DNA of 21,709 nt, taken from the NCBI GenBank assembly GCA_032718475.1, contig JAUCBJ010005686.1:1-21709 (forward strand), given 5' to 3'. A program made the translations under genes and the position numbers. The stretch is from Nemertoderma westbladi. Lineage: Eukaryota; Xenacoelomorpha; Nemertodermatida; Nemertodermatidae. Under the pieces are notes generated by a model, which worked only from the letters and a program-made list of their open reading frames with translations, was not told where the DNA came from and did not search any database. Below are positions 8,904 through 18,647 of the stretch, in pieces (positions within the stretch are counted from its first letter, which is position 1; each line of letters opens with the position of its first letter).

Positions 8904-9003
8904 CTCGGACGACCGTTTCTGGCGGTGGATCCATTTGGTCTGCTAGGCGTACCATCGTGTTAGTCGCATATGTCACCGAAGTCGTTCAAGGTGGAGGTAG
9001 TGA

Positions 9004-10450
9004 CTAACTCCCTCGCGGGTTTCCGGAGCCAAGTGGGGTGGAAGCACCCGCCTCCATCGCAGGTTCGGCCGAGGTAACCCGTTTGGCGGCCAGTTCGTAC
9101 GCGGCTTCTGGCTCGAGTTGTCGCTTCGGAGTGGATAGTAGAACGCCTTCCTGTAGCCATAATTCTTCCCCTTCCGAGGAAATCAGTGGCTCTTCCGCAC
9201 CGAGGAGATCGGTTATCGTAGGGATGTCGAACGGCCCATTCTCGTCCCAAGAATCGATAACGGTGAGCGTTTTTGTCTCTCCCGGTGTAATATTCTCGAC
9301 CGCTTTGAACGCGTGGTTTATAACCTCGTTCCAGTCGTAGTCGACAAAGGAAAGAGGAACCGCCGTAATGAGGTTGTTGAGAGTTTTACATATGAACTTA
9401 GCGACGGTGTAGGACTCCATAACGACGTAGATGTAGTTCTGTTGATCTGGATTCTCCCACCTTTGGTGTATCGTCCACTTTCTTTCCACATCCTTCCATC
9501 GACCCTCTCGCTCTCTCTTTATTTCCAATCCCGGGTATCCACCATATATCTTATTATAGTCCTGGAATTTCTGGGGTTTAAAGTCGATGCCGCCGTTTAG
9601 CACAGCGAGGTAGCCGATACCGGATTTCGTCTGTCTCACCTCGCGGAATCCTCGCATGAATTCGGCGGACCGTAACCAGGCTAGTAGTGTCTGGGTGTCG
9701 ACGCAATGACTAATGGCATTGATATCTCCTTTACGGTCTCTGCCTAAAGGAGCGTTCGCGTAGTCGTTCCGGACGTCCGCTTTTATATCCGACCCGATTT
9801 TAATGATGTCGAAGTCGAAGAGGATCTTTTGGATCTCCGGAGGTAGTAGCCAGATCGCTCCGGCTGCCTGCACCTCCTGTCTGGGTGTCGGAAATATTTG
9901 ACACACCAATACCAAACCGTCCAGGGTTCCAAGGACGACGACCAAGGATCGACCGTATTCTTTCGCCCCGTACTTCTCCTGGTAGTCGTCGCGATTCTGG
10001 ATGATCGATATACGTTCCTCCCGCAGCGTTGCTGTACACTCCGCTAGGTTTCCCCAGTGGGCGAGGTACGTACTCTTGTCGTCGACGAAACTTTGACATC
10101 ACGCCAATGTCATCGCTTTCGAGGTGGGCATCGCGTTTCCCTCGTTGTCGTATATCAAACATCGGGATTTGTAGACGCTTTGCCAAAACGTTTCCCAATA
10201 CGACAACTTGTCCCCTCCGGTCGCCTTTGCGTTCCGAGTTCTTTTCAGTCTCGTAATTGCATCGGACAACCGGAGGGGTCGTAGATTCTGGGAATCCGGT
10301 CCCTCTCGCCCGGAGAATTTGACGACTCGCACGTTCTCATTATCAGGGCGTTCCAATTCGTATCAAAGTTAGGGGATCCAGGTTGTGGATATTCCAGTAA
10401 TAATCTATCGTATTACGTAATTCGCCGATAATTTGGCTATTTGGGTCCAT
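9004..10450 (-). pseudogene. ORF3: DEDD 3'-5' exonuclease-like protein downstream of pol, broken
   Basis: The probable start is the ATG at 10450. That frame stops at 10343, and coding character passes to another frame near 10355 (indel) that runs to the TAG at 9004-9006 with one in-frame TGA (10099-10101). The domain resembles RNase D/WRN/Egalitarian exonucleases. A D-N-E-G candidate for Exo I lies at about 10149-10138. LPPEIQKIL...IIKIGSDIKADV is an Exo II-like block with its Asp near 9777-9775. An Exo III-like YVVME (Tyr 9429-9427, Glu 9417-9415) has Glu where YxxxD is usual. Spacing between motifs is longer than typical. An acidic tail follows, with no env-like signal or membrane segment. 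It sits after pol on the same strand, past a repeat spacer. The fold assignment rests on motif order and local similarity; activity is uncertain. Confidence 0.5.
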
Positions 10451-11020
10451 ATTTACAATTATGTCCGTTACGAATTTATATCAGTTAATTATAAATCTAG
10501 AAAGTCTGATACTATAGTGACTGCAGAATAATTCAGTTTATTTTTAATTCAGTTTATTAAATAACATTGCTATATAGACATCTACCATCTTATTGCTAAT
10601 ACATTCAGCATTTACAGTTACTATAGCTATACATTAATATCCAACCAGTTTTAACTTTTTATGTCCTCTTCTTTTTTCCAATTCTTTTCTTTATACATTT
10701 TATACTTTTTTTTGTCTTTTTTCATTTCTCATTATTATTTCATTTCACATTTCATTTATTTCTAACACATTTCATCATTTAGTTCCACATTTATTACACA
10801 TTTCATTTATTTCCACATCATCATTGGGGTTATAGCCCCCCGGCTATCATCATTTGTTATAAGCGCAGCACCAGGGTGCGCATCATTTTCATCATCATAC
10901 GCGTCATCATTCAGGTTTATAGTAATGTCGTCTGTTTCTTTTCATCATTTCCAATCTACATTCAATCATCTTCTTTCGGAAATTTTCGTTGTGGAAGGGA
11001 TGTTACGCGTTACGTGTTAC
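10451..11020 (-). other. Non-coding spacer, A/purine-rich on the coding strand
   Basis: No gene is visible. 10660-10830 is a low-complexity tract of ATTTC/ACATTTC words on the plus strand, so the retroelement's coding strand is A- and purine-rich upstream of ORF3. A CATCAT-rich part lies near 10815-10950. It could be leader sequence for a downstream transcript, or just degenerate spacer. Confidence 0.4.
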
Positions 11021-11400
11021 AGCTGGGCTAGTTACACCGCCTACGCCCCAAACTGCACACGTAACGGACAATGAAGACGCTGGAAGTGAAGTCACGTGGA
11101 ATGCACCAGGGACCCACCAGAATAACACTCCCAATAACATAAAGCTCAGCCGACGAAGTCATGTGGGATGGGGTTACGCAACATTCTGGGATCTACAGCT
11201 GGACTAGTTACACCGCCTACGCCCCAAAATCCACGTAACGGTCCCACCAGAATAATGCGACTGAGAAACATAAAACCTCAGTGTCAAAGCCATGTGGATG
11301 CACCATGGACCCACAAGAATAACAGTATAGAGGGGGTGTTGCGCGGCAATCCGGGATCTACAGCTGGACTAGTTACACCGCCTACGCCCCGAACTGCGCA
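11021..11400. repeat. ~170-bp tandem repeat between pol and ORF3, three cores
   Basis: The core AGCTGG(G/A)CTAGTTACACCG plus CCTACGCCCC recurs at 11021, 11197 and 11362 (periods 176 and 165). Other shared words are CACGTAACGG or CACGCAACGG, GGACCCACCAGAATAACA or GGACCCACAAGAATAACA, and GGGATCTACAGCTGGAC. It is non-coding in all frames (short ORFs only). The regular array in the intercistronic gap suggests a regulatory or structural role, but a neutral minisatellite is also possible. Confidence 0.8.
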
Positions 11401-11682
11401 CGCAACGGACAACATAACATACTACAATGGATACAATGAATTCCACCTCAAATCTTTACCATTTCCAATAATCAAATGTCATTGGTCCCGATGACCAAAA
11501 TCAGGGTAAACAATACATAAACGACCCTGCGTCAGTCGAAACATCTGCAGGGTGACGCTGGACTCCACATAACACACGAGGAAACACAAATACCATTGTG
11601 TGGTTACAGTTGGTTTAAGGCGGTCCATTGTCATTGTTGATAAATCATATATAAAGGAGTTTGTCAACAGGATGAGAAGGGT

Positions 11683-12255
11683 TTAAACGGGTTTAGCATT
11701 GTCACCAATGTCTGCAGCAGGATCCTGAGTAGGGAACTTATCACCTCTCGTAGAGTCACCGCTGTCATTGCCTTCAAGAAGGCACAGCCTCTGGATAGGG
11801 CGTTGGTAGTGGCCCTTTGCCGTTCGTATCGTCACAGTCCTCGCAAGTCCGTCTTTGCTCGGTTGTATTGCCATGACTCGCGCCACAGGCCAGTGGACGC
11901 GGTCTTTGAGGTCTTCTTTCACTAGCGCCATGTCGCCAACTGCGACATTCCTGTAGGTGTTGTTCCACTTCCTCCTGGTCCGGAGGGTTATGAGGTACTC
12001 CTGGGCCCAGATTCTCCACCAATGCGCTGCCAACGCTTGGGCCTTCTTCCAGTTAGTATGTCTCGCGATATCGTCGGGATCCGGAAACATCATTTCTGGA
12101 AGAATATGGGTTTTGGGTCTCCCCAGTAGGTGGTTAGGAGTGAGGGGCTACAAATCTGTGGGGTCGTCGCGGATAGGGATGATGGGCCGGTTGTTCAGGG
12201 TAGCCGTGATCTCGCAGAATGTTGTGCGGAGGGTGTCATTACTAAGTCGATGAGT
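11683..12255 (-). pseudogene. pol: BEL/Pao integrase C-terminal part (catalytic-core end and DUF5641-like domain)
   Basis: After a frameshift near 12240-12258 the coding frame continues here: the end of the integrase core (TLNNRPI block), then an in-frame TAG at 12148-12150, then the typical LTPNH block. The final domain (12093-11683) has TNWKKAQALAAHWWRIW and ends near KGHYQRPIQRLCLLEG, the pattern of the DUF5641 domain at the end of BEL/Pao polyproteins. Pol ends at the TAA at 11683-11685. This domain normally helps integrase bind DNA. Family recognition is firm; the copy is non-functional because of the frameshift and stop. Confidence 0.8.
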
Positions 12256-13643
12256 TTCTCCCATACCCCGCTCATATGGGGTGCTAAGGGTGTTTGGAAG
12301 TGCCACTGTATATGGTGGTCCTTCCAGACTTGGGATGCGGTGTCCTTGGTAAACCATCCCTCGATCGCTTCTCTAAGTTCTCTTTCTCCTCCCACAAAGT
12401 TTGTACCATTATCGGAGTACATATGATGACATGTCCCATTGTTCGCCATGAACCGACGCAGGGTGTTGATGAATGCGTGTTGCGTAAGGTTCACCACAAT
12501 GTCTAGGTAGATTGCCATAGACCTTAGGCAGGTAAAGATGGCTCCCCAGCATTTGATGTTGGATCGTCGCTCGATGACCGTGAATGGTCCGAAACAGTCG
12601 ACTCCGGTTACATAGAACGGTGGGGAATCAGACTGTAGACGTGTGGCGGGTAAGTCGGCCATCTTTTGTGTGAGTGGTGGCGCTAGATATCTTCTGCAGG
12701 GAAAGCAACGTTTCAACACTTTCCGGATCAGCGGTTGGATGTGGGTGATCCAATATCTTTGACGTATATTAGCTATAATCCAGTTCTGTCCCGCGTGATA
12801 GTTTTCCTCGTGACACCGTTGGATTAATAGCTTGGCTAGTGGCGACGTTCCGGGCAGAAGCTCTGGGTATTTGACCTCGTACTCGACCGGGGCGTTTGCC
12901 ATCCGGGTTTTTAGACAAATCAATCCGTCCTCTCCCATCATTGGTCTCAATTGGTAGACGGGGCTGTCCGGTTTCAAGGTCTTGCCCGCACTGAGTTGTT
13001 CCCACTTGTTGGGGAAACTTACTTTCTGGACATATCTAACGATACATTTCTCCGCAATGATAAGTTCTTGTATACTCCGTCGAACTATCGATTTGTTGTT
13101 CTTCCACCGCAGGAAGTTGCGAAGGGTTAATATGTGGTGGATGAGGCGTTTCATCGATGAAGTTCGCTCGATCAATAGTTGTAAAGACGCCGCTGGTTGG
13201 ATGATAGTCACGACGTTATAGTGCCTGCCCGAGTCCTTTGCAGGCTCGGTCAGGCAACTATAGATTTCCACTGCGTGTCTTCTATGGACTTTACGGATCT
13301 CTTTGTCGGGATCGAATCGGGTACTCCAGGTCAATTGTGGCTGCTGTAGGAATTCCAGGCCTGTATGCCAGAGTTTACTTTTACCGAGTTGTTTTGGGGT
13401 GGCGCCTCCCCTGGATAAGTCCGCTGGATTTTCCTTCCCGTTCACATGGTGCCACTGTTCTCGGCCGGTGCACTGTTTTATCTCCGTGGCTCGGTTCGCT
13501 ACGAACGTGTTGTGGCGTCGTGATGGAGAGTGGAGATAGTAGAGAACGATACTCGAATCGACCCAGAAATGTTGCGATTCGATGGGGATTCGTAGGTTCC
13601 GCATCACCATGCGGTTCTGTCTCACTGCCCAAACTGCGGCCTG
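12195..13643 (-). pseudogene. pol: BEL/Pao RNase H end and integrase (HHCC plus DDE core)
   Basis: It follows the RNase H fragment in the same frame after one TAA (13644-13646). The first third is the RNase H C-terminal region (WVDSSIVLYYL, then the NPADLSRGG block). The integrase zinc-binding domain reads HEENYHAG...CFPCRR (about 12830-12700). The catalytic triad is visible: Asp in GVDCFGPF (about 12600), Asp in SDNGTNFVGG (about 12411), and Glu in GVWEKL (12258-12260). Right after that Glu the frame changes, so the ORF ends out of frame at 12195. Integrase would insert the element's cDNA into the host genome. The order RT-RH-IN and these signatures identify BEL/Pao. Confidence 0.9.
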
Positions 13644-13976
13644 TTACTCGAGTCTCGGGATCGTTGCTACGAATTCTCCGGATACTGTCTTTGCCTTAGC
13701 AAATAAGAAGCTTGTGTCGCCGTTTCCATCTTGACTTAGCCTTCTTAGGAAGGTGACTACGCCGATTCCGGTATTTGAAGCATCTGAGAAAGTATGGAGC
13801 TGGGAGATATCGGTGGGTAGTTTATCAAGGAAGAACGGTCGAGGGATCCGCATAAGGTGTAGATGTTCGAGTTGTTCCGTCCACTTTCTCCATTTGACGC
13901 TTAGGTGTGGGGGTAGTTCTTCGTCCCATCCCAGTCCTTCTATCCACATTTCCTTGATTAAATTCATTCCGGCCTA
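13644..13976 (-). pseudogene. pol: BEL/Pao RT-RNase H linker and RNase H start
   Basis: Same frame as the RT upstream and the integrase downstream, but bounded by two nonsense codons, TAG at 13974-13976 and TAA at 13644-13646. It contains the GWDEELP linker typical of BEL/Pao, HTFSDASNTGIG with the first RNase H Asp (about 13805), and the ATIPRLE block cut by the TAA. Reading across both stops restores colinearity with the family, so each looks like a single-base nonsense change and not an ORF boundary. Confidence 0.85.
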
Positions 13977-15240
13977 GGTTACCGGGGATATAAAGTTTAG
14001 TGGGTCGAATATTGCACTTTTTATGGACAAACATCCCCTTTTCGTCATGGGCTTGGGTAGGGGGTTATATTTGAAGATGAATTCATCCAATTCTATGTCC
14101 CACTCAATGCCGAGTACACGGTGTTCCACATCCTCGGAATACATTTTATTGTTGTCCAGTCGGATTTCCTCCGGAAACATTTCCATAAGTTTCTTATCAT
14201 GGGATCTGAACTTGACGAGAGGGAAACCTCCTTTCTTTAAGCATTCCACCAACCCCATCGCCAGCTGATATGCGTCCTCAACATTATCGGCGCCAGCGCA
14301 TCCGTCGTCCACATAGAAGCATCGGCGGATGGTCTCTATGACGGTTGGAGGGAACTCGTTTTCACACATAGTTGCCGTTTTCTTTAGCATGTCACTACAT
14401 GCTACCGGTGAGTCCTTAGCGCCGAAGATCCTGACGATCATGCGCATTACGTCTACATCCTTCAATGTGAGTTGACTTATCTCCTGCGGGTTTAATATTT
14501 TATCCGTCCATAATATATGCAGACAGTCTGAGTCTCTTGGTAGCGTTCGGACCTGGTGAAACATAGATTTGATGTCGCATGTGAATGCTATCCGATTTTC
14601 CCTGAACCTGATCAACACGCCAATAAGTGTACTGTATATGTTGGGCCCTGTGTAGAGTTGGCTGTTCAGGGATTCGCCTTGATACATAGCAGCAGCATCA
14701 TTTACTACTCGGATTTCCCTGCCCTTCAGGGCTTCTACCACGTAGTGGGTAGGGAGATAATATGTCCGTCTGCCCCCTTGTAGTTCATTCCGGGGTACCA
14801 TTTCCGCCAGTCCGTCCTCTAGATATCCTTTGATTACGTTATTATATTTCTCTTTTATCTCGGGTTGGTCATTAAACTGGCATAGGATACCTTTAAGCCG
14901 CCTAAGGGCCATGTTGGCATTATTCGCCATCGGTTTATCTGGGTCTTTCCATAACATGGGCGAACACCAATGTCCATCTTGAAACGTGGCCTGATCCAGG
15001 ATGTCGATACAATATTGATCTTCCTCGGACGGGTTCTCGTCCTTTTTGGCGAACTCTTGGGTCTCTAGATTAAAGTATTTTGTCATCTCCCGCTGAGTTT
15101 TCTCGGTCTCAAGAAACAAATCCTCGTCAAGGTCTGTAGCTGAACAATAACCCACGGAGGTTGCATTCTCTTTAATCTGACATTTAGGAAGGTATGTATA
15201 GGTGTCTATAGTTTCCTCCTTGATGCCGCAGAGTGTCCAG
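13974..15240 (-). pseudogene. pol: BEL/Pao reverse transcriptase
   Basis: The frame is open from about 15240, upstream of the ATG at 15155, which is internal. The residues just after the frame switch (GWTLCGI) belong to the linker after protease. RT motifs in order: YYLPTHYVV; REIRVVNDAAA; SLNSQLYTGPN; CDIKSMFHQV with the first catalytic Asp (about 14575); RIFGAKDSP; and FYVDDG with the catalytic DD pair (about 14315-14300). The fingers-palm core is complete and the ORF ends at a premature TAG (13974). RT copies the element's RNA to cDNA. Subfamily cannot be given without a tree. Confidence 0.92.
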
Positions 15241-16725
15241 CCCTAATCGTTCGTTCAGCGTAGAAGCCGTCATCCGGATTTACAGATCGGGCGACGTCTC
15301 CAGTGGGTATGTGCAATTCCGGTGTGTCGAGTCCGATCAATAGGGTGATGTGCTTTACGTCCAATGGTGGGCACCTTAGGTCTACATCTTCCCAGTCTAA
15401 CTGTATGAGAGGGGCGTATTCGGCAGATTGTCGGAACCGCACTCGGAGGTCGGTATGTACCAAGGCGTTCCTGATTGTTAGCTTAACCATCTCATAGCCC
15501 TTCATGAATCCTTCCATCCGGAGCTGCACCTCCCCGGAGTCTACTTCTCTATGATCGGTGATGGTTTGTATGGGCTGTTTGCAAGGCTCGTAGTCTAGGC
15601 CGAGTTGTTCGAGGAAATCCCGGTCGATGATGATTCCGTCCGACCCATTGTCGAGGAACGCGAGCGTTGTCAAGGATTTCCCGACCCCTTGAATTCTTAC
15701 TGGGATTACCTTGGCGAAGACCATGTAACGGCGATTTATAAGGTTGATTGTGGCTGAGATATTTGTCACTCGTGATACATCGGAGGAGGTCTTAAACGGG
15801 TTGGTTTCCCTCCGTTGAATCGTCCGGGTTCCTTTAGAAACGTGGTTCGTTTCTCCCCTTCGTTTGGCTTCGATCCGAAAGTGGAGGGTGGTGAAGTCAA
15901 AGTTCGCGGGGATGTGGAAGAGTGTGTGATGACGTAGGTCATTACAGACCGCAAAGCACGATCTTTGATCGCAATCCCGAACATAGTGACCTGTTCCAAG
16001 ACACCGGAAACATCCTCGGTATTTCATTATCGCCTCGAAGCGTGGTACGAGTTCGGCGAACTGGAACTTTCTGCAGAATTCCACCTTATGCTTCTCCCCG
16101 CAGAAGAGACAGAGGAGGGAGTTTGTGGTGCCTTCCCTTTCGGGTGCCCAATTCTCAAGATAACATGCCCATTCCTCGGGTGATGTCGGTTCCTCGTAGT
16201 CCTCGTCGTTGGAATCCTTGGCCATTGTGATAGCCATCGTACTCACCGGAGGGGGACGGAATCTCGGTTTCTGAGTAGGTGTCCTGCTCCTGGAGTTGTT
16301 CTCTATTCCATCTAACTTGGCGAGACTTTGCTTGGAGAACATCGAGTCATTCATGGCTTCGGAGATGTCATCCAGGAATGCTGACATTTCGAGGAAACTG
16401 GGATCTCGATCTGGGTGTCTGCGTCGGAGATCTACGCATTTATACGCCCATTTACTTTGCAACCATCCGGGGAACTTTCGGGCGATCTGCCGGAAGTTTA
16501 GAATGTTGTTGACTTGTTCCTCCCTATTTAACGGTTTTAGAGTGTAGTAGGCATCCTTCATGGAATCCGAGAACTCCTGGATATTCTGTGGGTCCCCTAG
16601 GGATCCTGCGTCCTGTATCAGTTTCTCGAGAGTTTTATTAATTATAGTCCCGGTATTTCCGTATCTTTTGTCGAGGGTTTTCCATGCGTCGTAATATGCT
16701 TTATGAGCTCCTCCCTCGAAACATG
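15206..16725 (-). pseudogene. gag-pol: BEL/Pao gag C-terminal region with nucleocapsid zinc knuckles and aspartic protease
   Basis: The frame is open from about 16725, where it takes over from gag after an indel; the nominal ATG is at 16561. First comes the rest of the DUF1759-like capsid region. Then zinc knuckles: CLFCGEKHKVEFC (about 16110), CFRCLGTGHYVRDC (about 16011-15968), and a C-x4-C...HH element, the usual BEL/Pao arrangement. The protease active site is FLDNGSDG (about 15665-15640), with Asn where Ser/Thr is usual after the Asp. IGLDTPELH marks the end of the DUF1758-like domain. The frame is lost near 15236-15243 by a one-base change, and the RT frame continues from there. The lesion lies within the linker, so a programmed frameshift seems unlikely. 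Confidence 0.88.
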
Positions 16726-18459
16726 CGATAATTCGCGTGGTTTGTCGCCCAGGTATTGAGATAAATATACCAGTTTTTGTGCGTCGGCTATATCTGTTGA
16801 CCCAATCTGGGTGAAGAACCGTTTTTTGAATCTGAGGTAATCGACGGGGTCTCCTTCGAAGGTGCGGATCTCCACCTTGGGCATGGCCAGGCAGTTTTCC
16901 AATGCCCAGATAATGCCGACGTCATCTGAACTGGAACGACTATGAGGATTATAGTTATTGGCGCTCTCTCCCATACATGATGGATCGACGAGAGGTGGGG
17001 TTTTAATGATGACGCGGTTATGGGTTTGTGATATGGATGTAAACGGGTTGTTGGATCGAGGGGTAGCGTCCCGTTCCGAGTCCTTTTCAGGCTCGTACGT
17101 GGGCACACTCGGGACAGTGGTGTTGGCTGGGAGATAAGGTTCCTCATTCTTAAGCATAACTGGTGGGGGGTGGAATACCGGTGCTTGTGCCGATAACGTA
17201 GACTGTATGGTAGGCGGGAACTCGGGTTTTGGAGGTTTTGCCGCCGGTGGTGTAAATGACTTTTCTAATTCTGGTATCGGGATTGGTTCGTAGTTCTGTT
17301 CTATACCCCTCTCCCAGTCCTCGTATAGTTGAATATCCCGTTCTATAAGTGCGGCTTCGTATTCCGCGAGTTTTGCAATATCTGCATTCTTTTTATGGAT
17401 AAGGATCGCCTGGGCCTCGGCGTGTTGTTTACGCATTTCGGCTTCTCGTTTTCGTTGTTCGATTTCCTGTTCGGCCTCTCGTTTTCGTTGTTCGATTTCC
17501 TGTTCGGCCTGTCGTTCGGCCTCCTGTTTGCGTTGTTTGGCCTCTTGTCTACGTTGTTCAGCCTCCCGTTCGCGTTGTTCGGCCTGTCGTTCGGCCTCCT
17601 GTTCGCGTTGTTTGGCCTCTCGCCTACGTTGTTCAGCCTCACATTCGGCCTCCTGTTCGCGTTGTTTGGCCTCTCGTCTACGTTGTTCAGCCTCACGTTC
17701 GCGTTGTTCGGCCTGCCGTTCGGCCTCCTGTTCGCATTGTTTGGCCTCTCGTCTACATTGTTCAGCCTCCCGTTTGCGTTGTTCGGCCTGCCGTTCGGCC
17801 TCTTGTTCGGCCTCTCGTTTTTGCATTTCGGCTGCTAATACATCTTGCTCGGCTCGCAGTTGAACAAACTCATCTTCCATCCGAGCTTTGAGGGCCAATG
17901 CCTTCTGTTCTCGTAGCTGATCTCGGAGTGGCTGACCCCCTTGAGAACTGCGTGTTGAACCGGCCGCCTCGCTCCTAGCGCTGGAGTGCTGGTTCCTAGA
18001 GGACCCCGTTCTCTTTCGATGTATTGCTGTCCTGGTACTGGAGGTTCGCACCGATCCTGCATCTGTTCTTTCCGCCCTCTTATAATATTGCTCCTCGTAG
18101 CCTCTCACTAGGCTGAGGGTCCTCCGGTGTTGTTTCCTGAACTCATCTAGATGTACAACGTGTTCTTCTAGTCTGGGGTAGTTTACCTGATCGGTAGCGG
18201 GGATGAGTTCTTGATACGCCTGTATCATCCTCTCATATCGTTGTAAGATACTTCGAATATTCTGAAGCTGAGTTTGTATCTCGTTGAGGGGGGTTTCGGC
18301 TCCCTTGAGTTGTTTCTCTATACGTTGATACGCTCGAGTGACCCCGCCCTTGAGAGCGCCTAGTCGACGGGTCATGTTTTTGACGTTCGGTACCTCATCG
18401 GCTTCCGAGTCTGTATGGGTGTCCATCTCGTCGGTGTCGGAGACGTTGTTCGTCGTCAT
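16642..18459 (-). CDS. gag: BEL/Pao gag, N-terminal and capsid part
   Basis: 605 codons from a true ATG at 18459. Residues 1-30 are acidic. Residues 30-125 are predicted coiled coil (RRLGALKGG...). Residues 130-185 are Ser/Arg/Thr-rich. Residues about 195-350 are an extreme Glu/Gln/Arg/Ala coiled coil built of reiterated REAEQRRREAKQREQEAE-type units. A Pro-rich segment follows, and the DUF1759-like capsid region begins near residue 520 (KVEIRTFEGDP). The frame is left near 16725 by an indel, so the last 25 or so residues are out of frame and the real continuation is in the next entry to the left. Gag would assemble the virus-like particle. The start overlaps the stop of the upstream small ORF as ATGA. 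A PTYEPEKDSERD segment carries the inverted copy of the LTR motif. Confidence 0.88.
   Translation of the reverse strand: MTTNNVSDTDEMDTHTDSEADEVPNVKNMTRRLGALKGGVTRAYQRIEKQLKGAETPLNEIQTQLQNIRSILQRYERMIQAYQELIPATDQVNYPRLEEHVVHLDEFRKQHRRTLSLVRGYEEQYYKRAERTDAGSVRTSSTRTAIHRKRTGSSRNQHSSARSEAAGSTRSSQGGQPLRDQLREQKALALKARMEDEFVQLRAEQDVLAAEMQKREAEQEAERQAEQRKREAEQCRREAKQCEQEAERQAEQREREAEQRRREAKQREQEAECEAEQRRREAKQREQEAERQAEQREREAEQRRQEAKQRKQEAERQAEQEIEQRKREAEQEIEQRKREAEMRKQHAEAQAILIHKKNADIAKLAEYEAALIERDIQLYEDWERGIEQNYEPIPIPELEKSFTPPAAKPPKPEFPPTIQSTLSAQAPVFHPPPVMLKNEEPYLPANTTVPSVPTYEPEKDSERDATPRSNNPFTSISQTHNRVIIKTPPLVDPSCMGESANNYNPHSRSSSDDVGIIWALENCLAMPKVEIRTFEGDPVDYLRFKKRFFTQIGSTDIADAQKLVYLSQYLGDKPRELSHVSREELIKHITTHGKPSTKDTEIPGL
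17440..17830. repeat. In-frame coding repeat array in gag
   Basis: Reiterated 11- to 33-codon blocks of CGTTGTTCGGCCT-type words (plus strand) encode the Glu/Gln/Arg-rich coiled coil of gag. All length changes keep the frame. The plus-strand ORF over this region (LFGLSFGLLFALFG repeats) is its antisense shadow. Confidence 0.85.
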
Positions 18460-18647
18460 TCTAGCGCCTCGTTGATAGCTAGATATTCGATGTCGTAAAA
18501 TAGCTCCTCGTAAGTCTCGTACTCAGCTTGGATTACCCGTACGTTAATTCTGAATCGTCCGACGTTTGTTCCTTGTACTTCAACCTCGATGTGCCAGATT
18601 CCTGGCTCAACTTGGATTATGTCAATAGGTGTGATCGATACTTCCAT
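18456..18647 (-). CDS. ORF0: 63-aa ORF overlapping the gag start (ATGA)
   Basis: 63 codons from ATG at 18647, in a strong Kozak-like setting (GGGATGG). Its TGA stop overlaps the gag ATG in the tetranucleotide ATGA at 18459-18456. It is in a different frame from gag. The peptide is acidic with alternating hydrophobic residues (IWHIEVEVQG, FRINVRVIQ), suggesting beta structure; no signal peptide or known domain. It is the first ATG with good context in the leader, so scanning ribosomes would meet it before gag. It may be a small accessory protein or a translational regulator. Alternatively it is a chance leader ORF. Confidence 0.45.
   Translation of the reverse strand: MEVSITPIDIIQVEPGIWHIEVEVQGTNVGRFRINVRVIQAEYETYEELFYDIEYLAINEALE

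Noticed and set aside
9800-10284. Alternative-frame ORFs overlapping ORF3
   Set aside because: Arg/Pro-rich shadow translations; the exonuclease-like signal is in the other frame.
11479-11667. 62-aa ORF with a hydrophobic segment after pol, possible env remnant
   Set aside because: It has no ATG at its start, is short, and shows no signal or fusion-peptide pattern; probably spacer.
13644-13976. Stop codons read as sense codons (alternative genetic code)
   Set aside because: TAG, TAA and TGA all occur as breaks, there are also several frameshifts, and the stops fall at positions where the family has no common residue such as Gln. Decay explains this better.
15206-15250. Programmed frameshift between protease and RT
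   Set aside because: No slippery site is visible and the position is inside the linker; BEL/Pao elements usually have a single gag-pol frame.
17329-17863. Plus-strand ORFs with Leu/Phe or Cys/Ser repeats
   Set aside because: Antisense shadows of the gag coiled-coil repeat, which has firm support on the minus strand.
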